DNA of 6,299 bases from an uncultured Gemmatimonadota bacterium. GTDB lineage: Bacteria; Gemmatimonadota; Gemmatimonadetes; Gemmatimonadales; Gemmatimonadaceae. Below, one piece after another: positions 1 to 6,299 of the stretch. A program made the translations under genes and the position numbers. Where the stretch lies: contig CAMLDY010000131.1 in NCBI GenBank assembly GCA_946478895.1, positions 1 through 6,299 of the forward strand. Direction: 5' to 3'. The notes beneath the pieces are model-generated. The model was not told the DNA's origin, did not search any database, and worked only from the letters and a program-made list of their open reading frames with translations. Within the stretch, counting starts at the first letter, position 1, and each line of letters begins with the position of its first letter.

Positions 1-144
1 GCGATCGATCTTGACGTACCGGCACCGGTGATCACGCTGTCCCTGCTGGCGCGGCTGCGTTCGCGGCAGGCCGACTCGTTCTCCGCCAAGGTAATCGCGG
101 CGCTCAGAAACGAATTCGGCGGTCACGCGGTAAAGAAGACATGA
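1..144 (+). CDS. gnd: 6-phosphogluconate dehydrogenase (decarboxylating), C-terminal end only
   Basis: Only the last 47 codons are present; the gene enters from the left edge and stops at TGA 142-144. The enzyme oxidatively decarboxylates 6-phosphogluconate to ribulose 5-phosphate with reduction of NAD(P)+, in the cytoplasmic oxidative pentose phosphate pathway. The visible part contains VPAPVI near its start and ends in [11 protein letters not shown]. This is the family's typical C-terminal tail. In characterised 6PGDHs an Arg and a His six residues apart in this tail (here window residues R36 and H42) reach into the substrate site of the partner subunit. The stop overlaps the zwf start as ATGA, and zwf makes the precursor of this enzyme's substrate, which supports the assignment despite the short piece. 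Cofactor preference and the length class (about 300 or about 470 residues) cannot be judged from this fragment. Confidence 0.88.
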   Translation, partial: AIDLDVPAPVITLSLLARLRSRQADSFSAKVIAALRNEFGGHAVKKT

Positions 145-1715
145 AGACTCCGGTCTCCGTTCCCCTGGTGCGCGCGCCGCGCAAGCGCGGACGTCGTGAC
201 AAGGCAGATCCCTGTACGCTGGTGATCTTCGGCGGCGCCGGCGATCTCACCAAGCGGAAGCTGATACCGGCCATTTACTACCTCGCCGAGCAGAAGCTTC
301 TGCCCGACAACTTCGCCCTGCTGGGAGTCGCGCGCGATCAGAATAGCGACGACAGCTATCGCAAGATGATGCGCGATGCGATGAACAACTCGGATGAGAT
401 CCACAAGGTGCACGACGATGTCTGGCAGTGGCTCTGCGAGCGGACGTTTTACGCCGGCGGCGATTTCACCCGCGATGACGCGTACGCGCACATCGACGCG
501 CGGCTGAAGGAGATCGAAGCGCGCTGGCCGGAACAGGAACGCAACCGGCTGTTCTATCTCGCGATTCCGCCCAGTGTCTTCGAGACGACCCTCAAGCATC
601 TCTGCACCAGCAAGCTGGCGTGGCGCACCCACGCGTACGAAGACAGGCCGTGGATACGCGTCGTCATCGAGAAGCCGTTCGGCCGCAGTCTCGATTCTGC
701 GCGCGCTCTCAACCGGCTCGTGCTCGATGAGTTCGGTGAGCACCAGATCTACCGCATCGATCACTACCTCGGAAAGGAAAGCGTTCAGAACATCCTCGTT
801 TTCCGCTTCGCCAACTCGATCTTCGAGCCACTCTGGAACCGGCATTACATCTCGCACGTGCAGATCACGGCGGCAGAATCAGTTGGCATCGAGGGCCGCG
901 GCAAGTACTACGAGGAAGCCGGTGTCCTACGCGACATGTTCCAGAACCATTTGCTACAGCTGCTCACACTCGCCGCAATGGAGCCGCCCAGCTCGTTCAC
1001 CGCCGACGCCGTGCGCGACGAGAAGGTGAAGGTCCTTCATTCCGTTCGACCACTGGTTGAGGGCGACTGCCCGCCGCCGGTGGTGCTGGCGCAGTACGGT
1101 CCCGGCAACCTCGACGGGAAGTCGGTGCCAGGCTACCGCAGCGAGCCCGACGTGTCTCCGACCACCCTCACGCCCACATATGGCGCGATGCGTATCTCGA
1201 TCGACAGCTGGCGCTGGAAGGGAGTACCGTTCTACCTGCGATCGGGCAAGCGAATGGCGCGACGCATCTCCGAGATCGCGATTCAGTTCCGATCGCCGCC
1301 GCTGCTGCTGTTCGGCCAGAAAGCGGTGGAGGATATGTCGCCCAGCGTTCTCACTCTCCGCGTGCAGCCGGACGAGGGTATCTCGCTTCGGTTCCAGGTG
1401 AAGACACCCGGCGCGATGCACGAGCTGACACCAGGGCTCGAGATTACTCCTGTCGACATGGACTTCAGGTACGCCGAAGCATTCGGCAATGATGCGCATC
1501 CGGCGTACGAAACCCTCTTGCTCGATTGCATGATCGGCGACCCGACTCTGTTCACGCGGAGCGACGAAGTGGAAATGGCGTGGGCGATCGTCGATCCCGT
1601 CATCGACTACTACGACAAGCATCGCCCCGAATCACTTCCGACCTACCCCGCCGGGAGCTGGGGTCCCGCCGAAGCCGACAAACTCCTCGACGGAGACCAC
1701 ACCCGTTGGCGCTAG
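141..1715 (+). CDS. zwf: Glucose-6-phosphate 1-dehydrogenase
   Basis: A 524-residue cytoplasmic enzyme that oxidises glucose 6-phosphate to 6-phosphoglucono-1,5-lactone with NADP+ (or NAD+), the entry step of the oxidative pentose phosphate pathway. The N-terminal Rossmann nucleotide-binding motif is [10 protein letters not shown] at residues 31-40. EKPFG lies at 177-181. The signature RIDHYLGKE lies at 205-213, with D207 and H208 matching the catalytic-dyad Asp and phosphate-binding His of the Leuconostoc enzyme. H270, in RDMFQNH, matches its catalytic base. No key residue is missing. Length is slightly above the usual 480-510 because of a basic leader of about 25 residues before the dinucleotide fold. 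The ATG at 141 is preferred because it overlaps the gnd stop (ATGA) and follows a purine-rich AAAGAAG stretch (132-138), a weak Shine-Dalgarno site. The coupling suggests gnd and zwf are made together. Long frames on the opposite strand here are GC-driven shadows. Confidence 0.97.
   Translation: MKTPVSVPLVRAPRKRGRRDKADPCTLVIFGGAGDLTKRKLIPAIYYLAEQKLLPDNFALLGVARDQNSDDSYRKMMRDAMNNSDEIHKVHDDVWQWLCERTFYAGGDFTRDDAYAHIDARLKEIEARWPEQERNRLFYLAIPPSVFETTLKHLCTSKLAWRTHAYEDRPWIRVVIEKPFGRSLDSARALNRLVLDEFGEHQIYRIDHYLGKESVQNILVFRFANSIFEPLWNRHYISHVQITAAESVGIEGRGKYYEEAGVLRDMFQNHLLQLLTLAAMEPPSSFTADAVRDEKVKVLHSVRPLVEGDCPPPVVLAQYGPGNLDGKSVPGYRSEPDVSPTTLTPTYGAMRISIDSWRWKGVPFYLRSGKRMARRISEIAIQFRSPPLLLFGQKAVEDMSPSVLTLRVQPDEGISLRFQVKTPGAMHELTPGLEITPVDMDFRYAEAFGNDAHPAYETLLLDCMIGDPTLFTRSDEVEMAWAIVDPVIDYYDKHRPESLPTYPAGSWGPAEADKLLDGDHTRWR
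1692..1695 (+). promoter_or_regulatory. Shine-Dalgarno site for the lytic transglycosylase
   Basis: GGAG inside the end of zwf, 10 bases before the TTG at 1706. It is the only good SD match close to the point where the reading frame starts to encode a lipoprotein signal peptide, so it decides the TTG start. The spacing is a little longer than ideal. Confidence 0.55.
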
Positions 1716-3697
1716 CTCCACTGATTCTACCGCTCGTCGCGCTGGTACTTTCTTCGACCGCGTGCCAGGATCCGAAATCGACGCACCAGGATTCCGCCGC
1801 TGTGCTGGCCGGAGACACCACGCAGCACGTCCTGCCTGCCGACGCCCGCGCCCTGGTGCTACGCGCCCGCGAGCTCGACCGCGCCGATAGCCTCGACGCA
1901 GCGCGCGCTGCCTACGAAGATGCGGCGAAGAAGCTGCCGCAGCTGAGCGACTGGCTTTATCTGCGCGCAGCAGGCGTCACCGCTGACAGCGCGGCGCGTG
2001 CCGGTTACTACGCACGCCTGCGCACTGACGTCGCAAGAGACCGCGTGCGCTACACCGACGCGATCGCCAGGGAGCGGACGCGCGACTTTGCCGGCGCCAT
2101 CCGCGGCTACAACGCGCTCGGCGAGAAGGTCGACGCTCTGAGACTGCGAGTGTCCCCGCCGGCCGACGAGGCGTCGAAAGCCGCGGCTCGCGCCGAGCTG
2201 CTCTCTTACATCGGCAGCTCCAACAATTCAGCCGACACCCGCGAGGCGATTGCTCTCTTCGACAAGGCCTTTACCACGACCACCCCCGCCGAGGAGCTCA
2301 CCATCGCGCGGGCGGCGGCGAAGTCGGGCGTCCCTGACCGCGCCGCGGCAGCGTACGCGAAAGCCCTCGGCGCTGGACTGGGGAACGTCAACGACACCTT
2401 CGGCTACGCCACCGTTCTTTACCGCCTGCGCAAGTTTCCGGAAGCCGCGGCGGAGTTCGCGAAGGTGCGCGCTCCCGCGAACCTTGCGGCCGCGGCGCAA
2501 TACCAGCGTGCACGCGCTCAGGTCGCGTTGGGGAACATTGAATCCGGCCGTTCGACGCTGAGAGCGATCACTACCGCCTATGCGAAGGACACCAGCGCCG
2601 CGTCGGCGCTGTTGCTGCTCGCCGATCTGGCTACTGACGAGAATCGCGACGCGGACGCGCGGCAGGCGCTGATGAATCTGCTGGGCCGGTTCCCGAGCGG
2701 AAGGCAGGCGACCAGTGCGCGCTTTCGCGCCGGGATGATTGCCTACATCGCGGGGGATCGAAAAGCTGCGGCGGCTGAATTCGACTCTCTCGTTGCTCGC
2801 GATTCGAACAGCACGGAAGCGCTCTCCGCTGCGTACTGGGCGGGTCGCTCCTACGCCGCGCTCGGCAACAAGAAGCGCAGCGCTGAGCGATGGCGCTGGA
2901 TCATCAACAAGGAGCCGTTGAGCTATTACGCGGTTCTCGCCGCGAAGCGCGTTGATACGACTCTGGTTGCCCCCGATCGTTCGCCCGCGAACTATGGCAA
3001 GGTGCCGGCGGTCGATTCAGCGCTCGACAGAGTGGTAGCGCTCAAGGATGTCGGCATGGATGTCGAAGCCGGCTTCGAGAACGATCGGCTTTTCCGGGAT
3101 GCCATGTCTGACCCGAAGCGTCTCGTCGCGACGGCGCATGCGCTGGCCGGCACCGACCAGGCGTCCCGCTCGATCGCGCTCGGCAAGCGCGCGCTCGACG
3201 AAATCGGCAGGAGCCCGGAGAACTATCGCCTGTACTTCCCGGTGCTGGAGCGCGAGACCCTGATCTCGAGCTCGAAGAAAAACGGCCTCGATCCGGTGCT
3301 CGTCGCGGCCCTGATCCGGCAGGAGTCGAACTTCAATCCGCGGGCGACATCACCAGCCGGTGCGCGCGGGTTGATGCAGTTGATGCCGTCGGTTGGGAAG
3401 GACCTCGCCGCCGCGCAGGGAATCGCGCCCTGGGACGACGACATGCTCTACGAGCCTGCGACCAACATCAAGCTCGGAACCGCGCACCTCAAGGGATTGG
3501 TGCGCAAGTACACCGACGTGGTGAAGATTCTTGCCGCGTATAACGCCGGCGAATCACGCGTGGAAAAATGGTCGACGAAGACAGGGGCCGCAGATCCCGA
3601 AGTATTCACCGAGCGGATACCCTTCGTCGAAACTCGCGACTACGTCCGCATCATTCTGCGGAACCGCGCCTACTACCAGGCCCTCTATTCCTGGTAA
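1706..3697 (+). CDS. Soluble-type lytic murein transglycosylase (Slt70-like), predicted lipoprotein
   Basis: A predicted exported enzyme of 663 residues that cleaves the MurNAc-GlcNAc bond of peptidoglycan to give 1,6-anhydro-MurNAc ends. The TTG at 1706 is chosen because it follows GGAG and opens directly onto a hydrophobic stretch and a lipobox-like SSTAC, with the lipidated Cys at residue 20. The +2 residue is Gln, so outer-membrane sorting is expected. Residues of about 40-500 are Ala-rich paired helices resembling the TPR-like superhelical ring of Slt70. The catalytic SLT domain covers about 509-663: IRQESNFNP with catalytic E540, GLMQLMP at 555-561, AYNAG at 611-615, and the family 1A ending ERIPF..TRDYV from 636. 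The gene overlaps zwf by 10 bases, implying coupled expression with gnd-zwf. The n-region of the signal has no Lys or Arg, which is unusual. The reading frame stays open back to 1526 inside zwf, so a longer N-terminus is formally possible but would be Arg-rich out-of-frame zwf sequence. Confidence 0.93.
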   Translation: MALAPLILPLVALVLSSTACQDPKSTHQDSAAVLAGDTTQHVLPADARALVLRARELDRADSLDAARAAYEDAAKKLPQLSDWLYLRAAGVTADSAARAGYYARLRTDVARDRVRYTDAIARERTRDFAGAIRGYNALGEKVDALRLRVSPPADEASKAAARAELLSYIGSSNNSADTREAIALFDKAFTTTTPAEELTIARAAAKSGVPDRAAAAYAKALGAGLGNVNDTFGYATVLYRLRKFPEAAAEFAKVRAPANLAAAAQYQRARAQVALGNIESGRSTLRAITTAYAKDTSAASALLLLADLATDENRDADARQALMNLLGRFPSGRQATSARFRAGMIAYIAGDRKAAAAEFDSLVARDSNSTEALSAAYWAGRSYAALGNKKRSAERWRWIINKEPLSYYAVLAAKRVDTTLVAPDRSPANYGKVPAVDSALDRVVALKDVGMDVEAGFENDRLFRDAMSDPKRLVATAHALAGTDQASRSIALGKRALDEIGRSPENYRLYFPVLERETLISSSKKNGLDPVLVAALIRQESNFNPRATSPAGARGLMQLMPSVGKDLAAAQGIAPWDDDMLYEPATNIKLGTAHLKGLVRKYTDVVKILAAYNAGESRVEKWSTKTGAADPEVFTERIPFVETRDYVRIILRNRAYYQALYSW

Positions 3698-3891
3698 GTC
3701 GTGTCTTCGGAGCGCGGTGGAAGCTGGCCTTTGCGACGTTTCCGCCAGTCGAGGAGCCAGGTCATCGGAATTCCGGTGAGCAGCGGAGTCAGGAACATGC
3801 CAAGCAGCGAATTGAGCCAGATCAGCGCGATGTAAAAGCAGATAAGCCCAAGCGATACCCAGAGCGTGCCCAGCGGACCGTGCGTTTCCAA
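3685..3891 (-). CDS. Small hydrophobic membrane protein of unknown function
   Basis: I do not recognise a family. With the TTG start at 3891-3889 the product has 68 residues. Residues 10-47 are almost entirely hydrophobic, enough for two closely spaced membrane helices (about 11-29 and 30-47) joined near a Gly and interrupted by two prolines. Next comes a basic patch RKRRK (50-54), then a polar, acidic tail. The positive-inside rule would put the C-terminus in the cytoplasm. The TTG start is favoured by GGGGGAG (3898-3904) six bases upstream. The alternative ATG at 3930-3928 would add 13 residues but has no SD, overlaps the tilS start codon on the other strand, and its first codons (ATA, TTA, ATT, CTA) are AT-rich, unlike the rest. 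The 3' end overlaps the transglycosylase by 13 bases. Strong hydrophobicity, a sensible topology and the way it fills the gap exactly argue that it is real; no homology is available to confirm it. Confidence 0.62.
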   Translation of the reverse strand: METHGPLGTLWVSLGLICFYIALIWLNSLLGMFLTPLLTGIPMTWLLDWRKRRKGQLPPRSEDTTYQE

Positions 3892-3928
3892 GCGAAACTC
3901 CCCCGTGAGTAGGTAAATTAAAGGTATC
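3892..3928. promoter_or_regulatory. Short AT-rich divergent intergenic region, probable promoter area
   Basis: This stretch lies between the small minus-strand gene (TTG start) and tilS. Its right half (3910-3928) is distinctly AT-rich against the GC-rich surroundings and contains TAAATT (3914-3919), which could act as a -10 element. Any such element would sit so close to the tilS ATG that the transcript would have a very short leader. I cannot identify a matching -35. The AAAGG at 3920-3924 is a plausible tilS Shine-Dalgarno site with a short spacing of four bases. At least part of the promoters for both genes probably extends into coding sequence. Confidence 0.35.
3898..3904 (-). promoter_or_regulatory. 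Shine-Dalgarno site for the small membrane protein
   Basis: Read on the minus strand this is GGGGGAG, six bases before TTG 3891-3889. It includes GGAG, the core seen before the transglycosylase and hpt starts in this window. It is the main reason for preferring the TTG start to the upstream ATG. Confidence 0.5.
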
Positions 3929-4933
3929 ATGGCTTTTGTCGCGGTTGAAGCGTTCGACGTCGAGCGCGCGGTCCGATCCGCTCTGCGGGACGCTTCGCCG
4001 GTGGTTCTGGCGGTGTCCGGCGGCCTGGACTCTATGGTGCTGATGACCGCGGCTGCCCGCCTCCCGGCCCGTATTCGCAGGGTTATCACTGTGGCGACCT
4101 TCGATCACGGCACTGGCAAGGCGGCTGGCTACGCCGCCGCGCTCGTCGCGAAGCGGGCCTCCGAGCTTGGCTTCGGGTGTGTGGCCGGTCGCGCTTCCAC
4201 CGTCGGCAAGCGCGAAGATGAGTGGCGGCGCGGACGCTGGGAGTTTCTGCGCCGGGTCGCGGCGGCACATGGTGCGAGCGTGGTGACGGCTCATACCCTC
4301 GACGATCAGGTCGAGACGGTTTTCATGCGGATTCTCAGAGATGCCGGCCCGCGCGGTCTCGCCGCGCTTTACGCCGATTCCGACGTCAGTCGCCCGTTTC
4401 TGAGTATCCGACGCGAGACCCTCGCCGCGTACGCGCTCGAGCACAATGTCCCGTTCGTCCAGGATCCATCGAATTTTGACCGCCGGCATCTTCGAAACCG
4501 CATCAGACTGGACCTTCTGCCGTCGATCGCCCGGCGCAATCCGAATTTTCCCGCCGAGCTCCTTGCTCTGGCGCGCGAGTCGGCCGTGTGGCGGCGCTCA
4601 CTCGAGGACCTGGCTGGAACGGTCGACGTCGAGTCCGAGCAGGACGGCGCTTTTCGGATCAGCCGTCGCAGCCTCGAGGGCTACGATGCCGATTCACTGC
4701 GAGTCCTGTGGCCGGCGCTGGCTGCGCGCGCGAGGGTGGTAATGGACCGGAGGGGAACCCACCGCGCCGCAGAGTTTACTATTAGGGGAGCTACCGGAGG
4801 CGCGATTCAGCTTTCCGGAGGGGTCGAGATCGTGATGCGGCGCGATCACCTGTTGCTGCGCCGGATGCCCGATGGCGGGCGACCGAGAGCGACTCGTTCC
4901 GGACAACGCCAGCGACCGGAGATGCGCGGATGA
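3929..4933 (+). CDS. tilS: tRNA(Ile)-lysidine synthetase
   Basis: A 334-residue cytoplasmic enzyme that uses ATP and lysine to convert C34 of the CAU-anticodon tRNA-Ile to lysidine, switching both decoding (AUA) and charging from Met to Ile. The N-type ATP pyrophosphatase loop SGGLDS is at residues 30-35. It is followed by DHG (59-61), the TAHTLDDQVET block (120-130), DPSN (179-182) and RNRIR (189-193), in the family order. The start is firm: the frame has a stop at 3914-3916, and the next start-like codons lie at or beyond residue 19. The protein is shorter than E. coli TilS (432) and closer to the short Aquifex type (about 317), with a reduced C-terminal region ending in a G-IQLSGG-type strand segment. 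In the segment usually resembling E-AR-RY, this protein has EWRRGRW (98-104), with Trp at two positions that are usually Ala and Tyr. Its stop overlaps hpt as ATGA. Confidence 0.95.
   Translation: MAFVAVEAFDVERAVRSALRDASPVVLAVSGGLDSMVLMTAAARLPARIRRVITVATFDHGTGKAAGYAAALVAKRASELGFGCVAGRASTVGKREDEWRRGRWEFLRRVAAAHGASVVTAHTLDDQVETVFMRILRDAGPRGLAALYADSDVSRPFLSIRRETLAAYALEHNVPFVQDPSNFDRRHLRNRIRLDLLPSIARRNPNFPAELLALARESAVWRRSLEDLAGTVDVESEQDGAFRISRRSLEGYDADSLRVLWPALAARARVVMDRRGTHRAAEFTIRGATGGAIQLSGGVEIVMRRDHLLLRRMPDGGRPRATRSGQRQRPEMRG
4918..4921 (+). promoter_or_regulatory. Shine-Dalgarno site for hpt
   Basis: GGAG located eight bases before the ATG at 4930, inside the last codons of tilS. It supports that start over the in-frame ATG four codons downstream at 4942. 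Confidence 0.6.
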
Positions 4934-5498
4934 GCAGCACGATGAGGCCCGTCGGGACCAAGTCCGATCCGCGGCTGTCCGGCCGAGCCGTGAAGCGGAT
5001 TGCGTTTGACGAAGCAGTGATCGCCCGTCGCGTCTCGGAGCTCGGCAGAGACATTACTGCTGCCTACCCCGACGGTGACTTGCTGGTGCTTGGTTTGCTC
5101 AAAGGAAGCTTCATCTTTCTCAGTGATCTCGTGCGCCAGATAACGCGGCCGCTGCAGGTAGACTTTCTCGTCGCGTCGAGCTACGGGGACGGGACGGTGT
5201 CGAGCGGGACGGTTAACCTCGTTTATGACCCCGAAACCGAGCTTGAAGGGAAAGACATCCTTTTGGTGGAAGACATCGTTGATTCCGGCAGGACGTTGAA
5301 TCGTCTGATGACTATACTGAAGGAGCGAAAGCCGAGGTCGCTGGAGATTTGCGCGCTCCTCCATAAACGAATCGCCGAAGGGCTGCAATTCGAGACGAAG
5401 TTCGTTGGTTTCGATGCTCCGAATGAATTTTTGGTTGGATATGGGTTGGATCACGCGGAGAACTTCCGCCACTTGCCGTACATAGCGAGCTTGCAGTA

Positions 5499-5499
<1 letters not shown>
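4930..5499 (+). CDS. hpt: Hypoxanthine (guanine) phosphoribosyltransferase
   Basis: A 189-residue cytoplasmic purine-salvage enzyme that transfers phosphoribose from PRPP to hypoxanthine (and usually guanine) to give IMP or GMP. The PRPP-binding signature [11 protein letters not shown] is at residues 113-123, with the acidic pair E114-D115. The LKGS loop (57-60, PRPP pyrophosphate contact) and the flexible-loop segment SSYGDGT (83-89) precede it. VGYGLDHAE near the C-terminus is typical of bacterial Hpt and separates it from PyrR and other PRTases. Length is normal for the family, with roughly 20 extra N-terminal residues. The ATG at 4930 overlaps the tilS stop and follows GGAG. The stop overlaps the ftsH start. 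tilS-hpt-ftsH is a recurrent bacterial gene order. In Bacillus subtilis, TilS and HprT have been reported to influence ftsH expression, so the linkage may be regulatory as well as positional; nothing in this sequence tests that. Confidence 0.96.

Positions 5500-6299
<800 letters not shown>

Noticed and set aside
123..857. Long minus-strand reading frame opposite zwf
   Set aside because: It lies wholly antisense to a well-supported zwf and encodes low-information Arg/Val/Ala-rich sequence typical of GC-rich shadow frames. The same applies to the minus-strand frames at 954-1622 and 1283-1603.
1526..1705. N-terminal extension of the transglycosylase frame into zwf
   Set aside because: The 60 extra residues are Arg/Ser/His-rich out-of-frame zwf sequence placed before a signal peptide, and no SD-backed start was found there.
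3698..3928. Possible structured RNA or terminator in the gap between the two plus-strand operons
   Set aside because: I found no strong inverted repeat with a T-run and no recognisable RNA motif. The small minus-strand coding frame explains the sequence better.
3931..4089. Upstream extension of the small minus-strand gene to an ATG at 4089
   Set aside because: The added 53 residues are antisense to the TilS PP-loop region, are rich in Arg, Thr, Ser and Ala, and precede the hydrophobic protein without any sign of a domain. Two better starts exist at 3930 and 3891.
3554..4489. 311-codon minus-strand reading frame across the end of the transglycosylase, the gap and tilS
   Set aside because: It crosses two confident plus-strand genes, shows no recognisable motif, and conflicts with the better-organised small membrane protein in another minus-strand frame.
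5313..5318. TATACT inside hpt as a possible -10 box for an internal ftsH promoter
   Set aside because: No -35 match lies at a suitable distance, the extended -10 TG is off by one base, and the bases encode conserved Hpt sequence, so chance is a sufficient explanation.

Overview
The window is a dense, GC-rich (clearly above 60% by eye), wholly chromosomal-looking bacterial segment. It carries housekeeping genes with almost no intergenic DNA. No mobile element, CRISPR array, RNA gene or integration scar is visible. A predicted lipoprotein of the Slt70-type lytic transglycosylase class points to a cell with an outer membrane. Gene content, GC bias and the FtsH/Zwf sequences would suit a Gemmatimonadota-like lineage, but that is an impression and not a demonstrated placement.

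Region 1 (1-3697, plus strand) is a tightly coupled set of three genes: the last 47 codons of 6-phosphogluconate dehydrogenase (gnd), glucose-6-phosphate dehydrogenase (zwf), and a lipoprotein lytic murein transglycosylase. gnd and zwf overlap as ATGA. zwf and the transglycosylase overlap by 10 bases, using a TTG start. The first two genes supply NADPH and pentose phosphates through the oxidative pentose phosphate pathway. The third cuts peptidoglycan, and its co-transcription with them is the less expected part.

Region 2 (3685-3930, minus strand) holds one small, unrecognised, very hydrophobic protein of 68 to 81 residues with a basic patch after its membrane segments. Its 3' end overlaps the transglycosylase 3' end by 13 bases. 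Its 5' end abuts tilS, with which it shares a promoter region of at most about 37 bases.

Region 3 (3929-6299, plus strand) is the widely conserved order tilS-hpt-ftsH: tRNA-Ile lysidine synthetase, hypoxanthine phosphoribosyltransferase, and the N-terminal 267 residues of the membrane AAA+ protease FtsH, cut by the window edge. Stop and start codons overlap at both junctions (ATGA and TAATG), so translational coupling within one operon is likely.

Most of the window is ordinary core metabolism and maintenance. The points worth a second look are the small membrane protein with its ambiguous start, the compressed divergent promoter region, and the linkage of a cell-wall hydrolase to gnd-zwf. 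I see no convincing evidence of a new multi-gene system.
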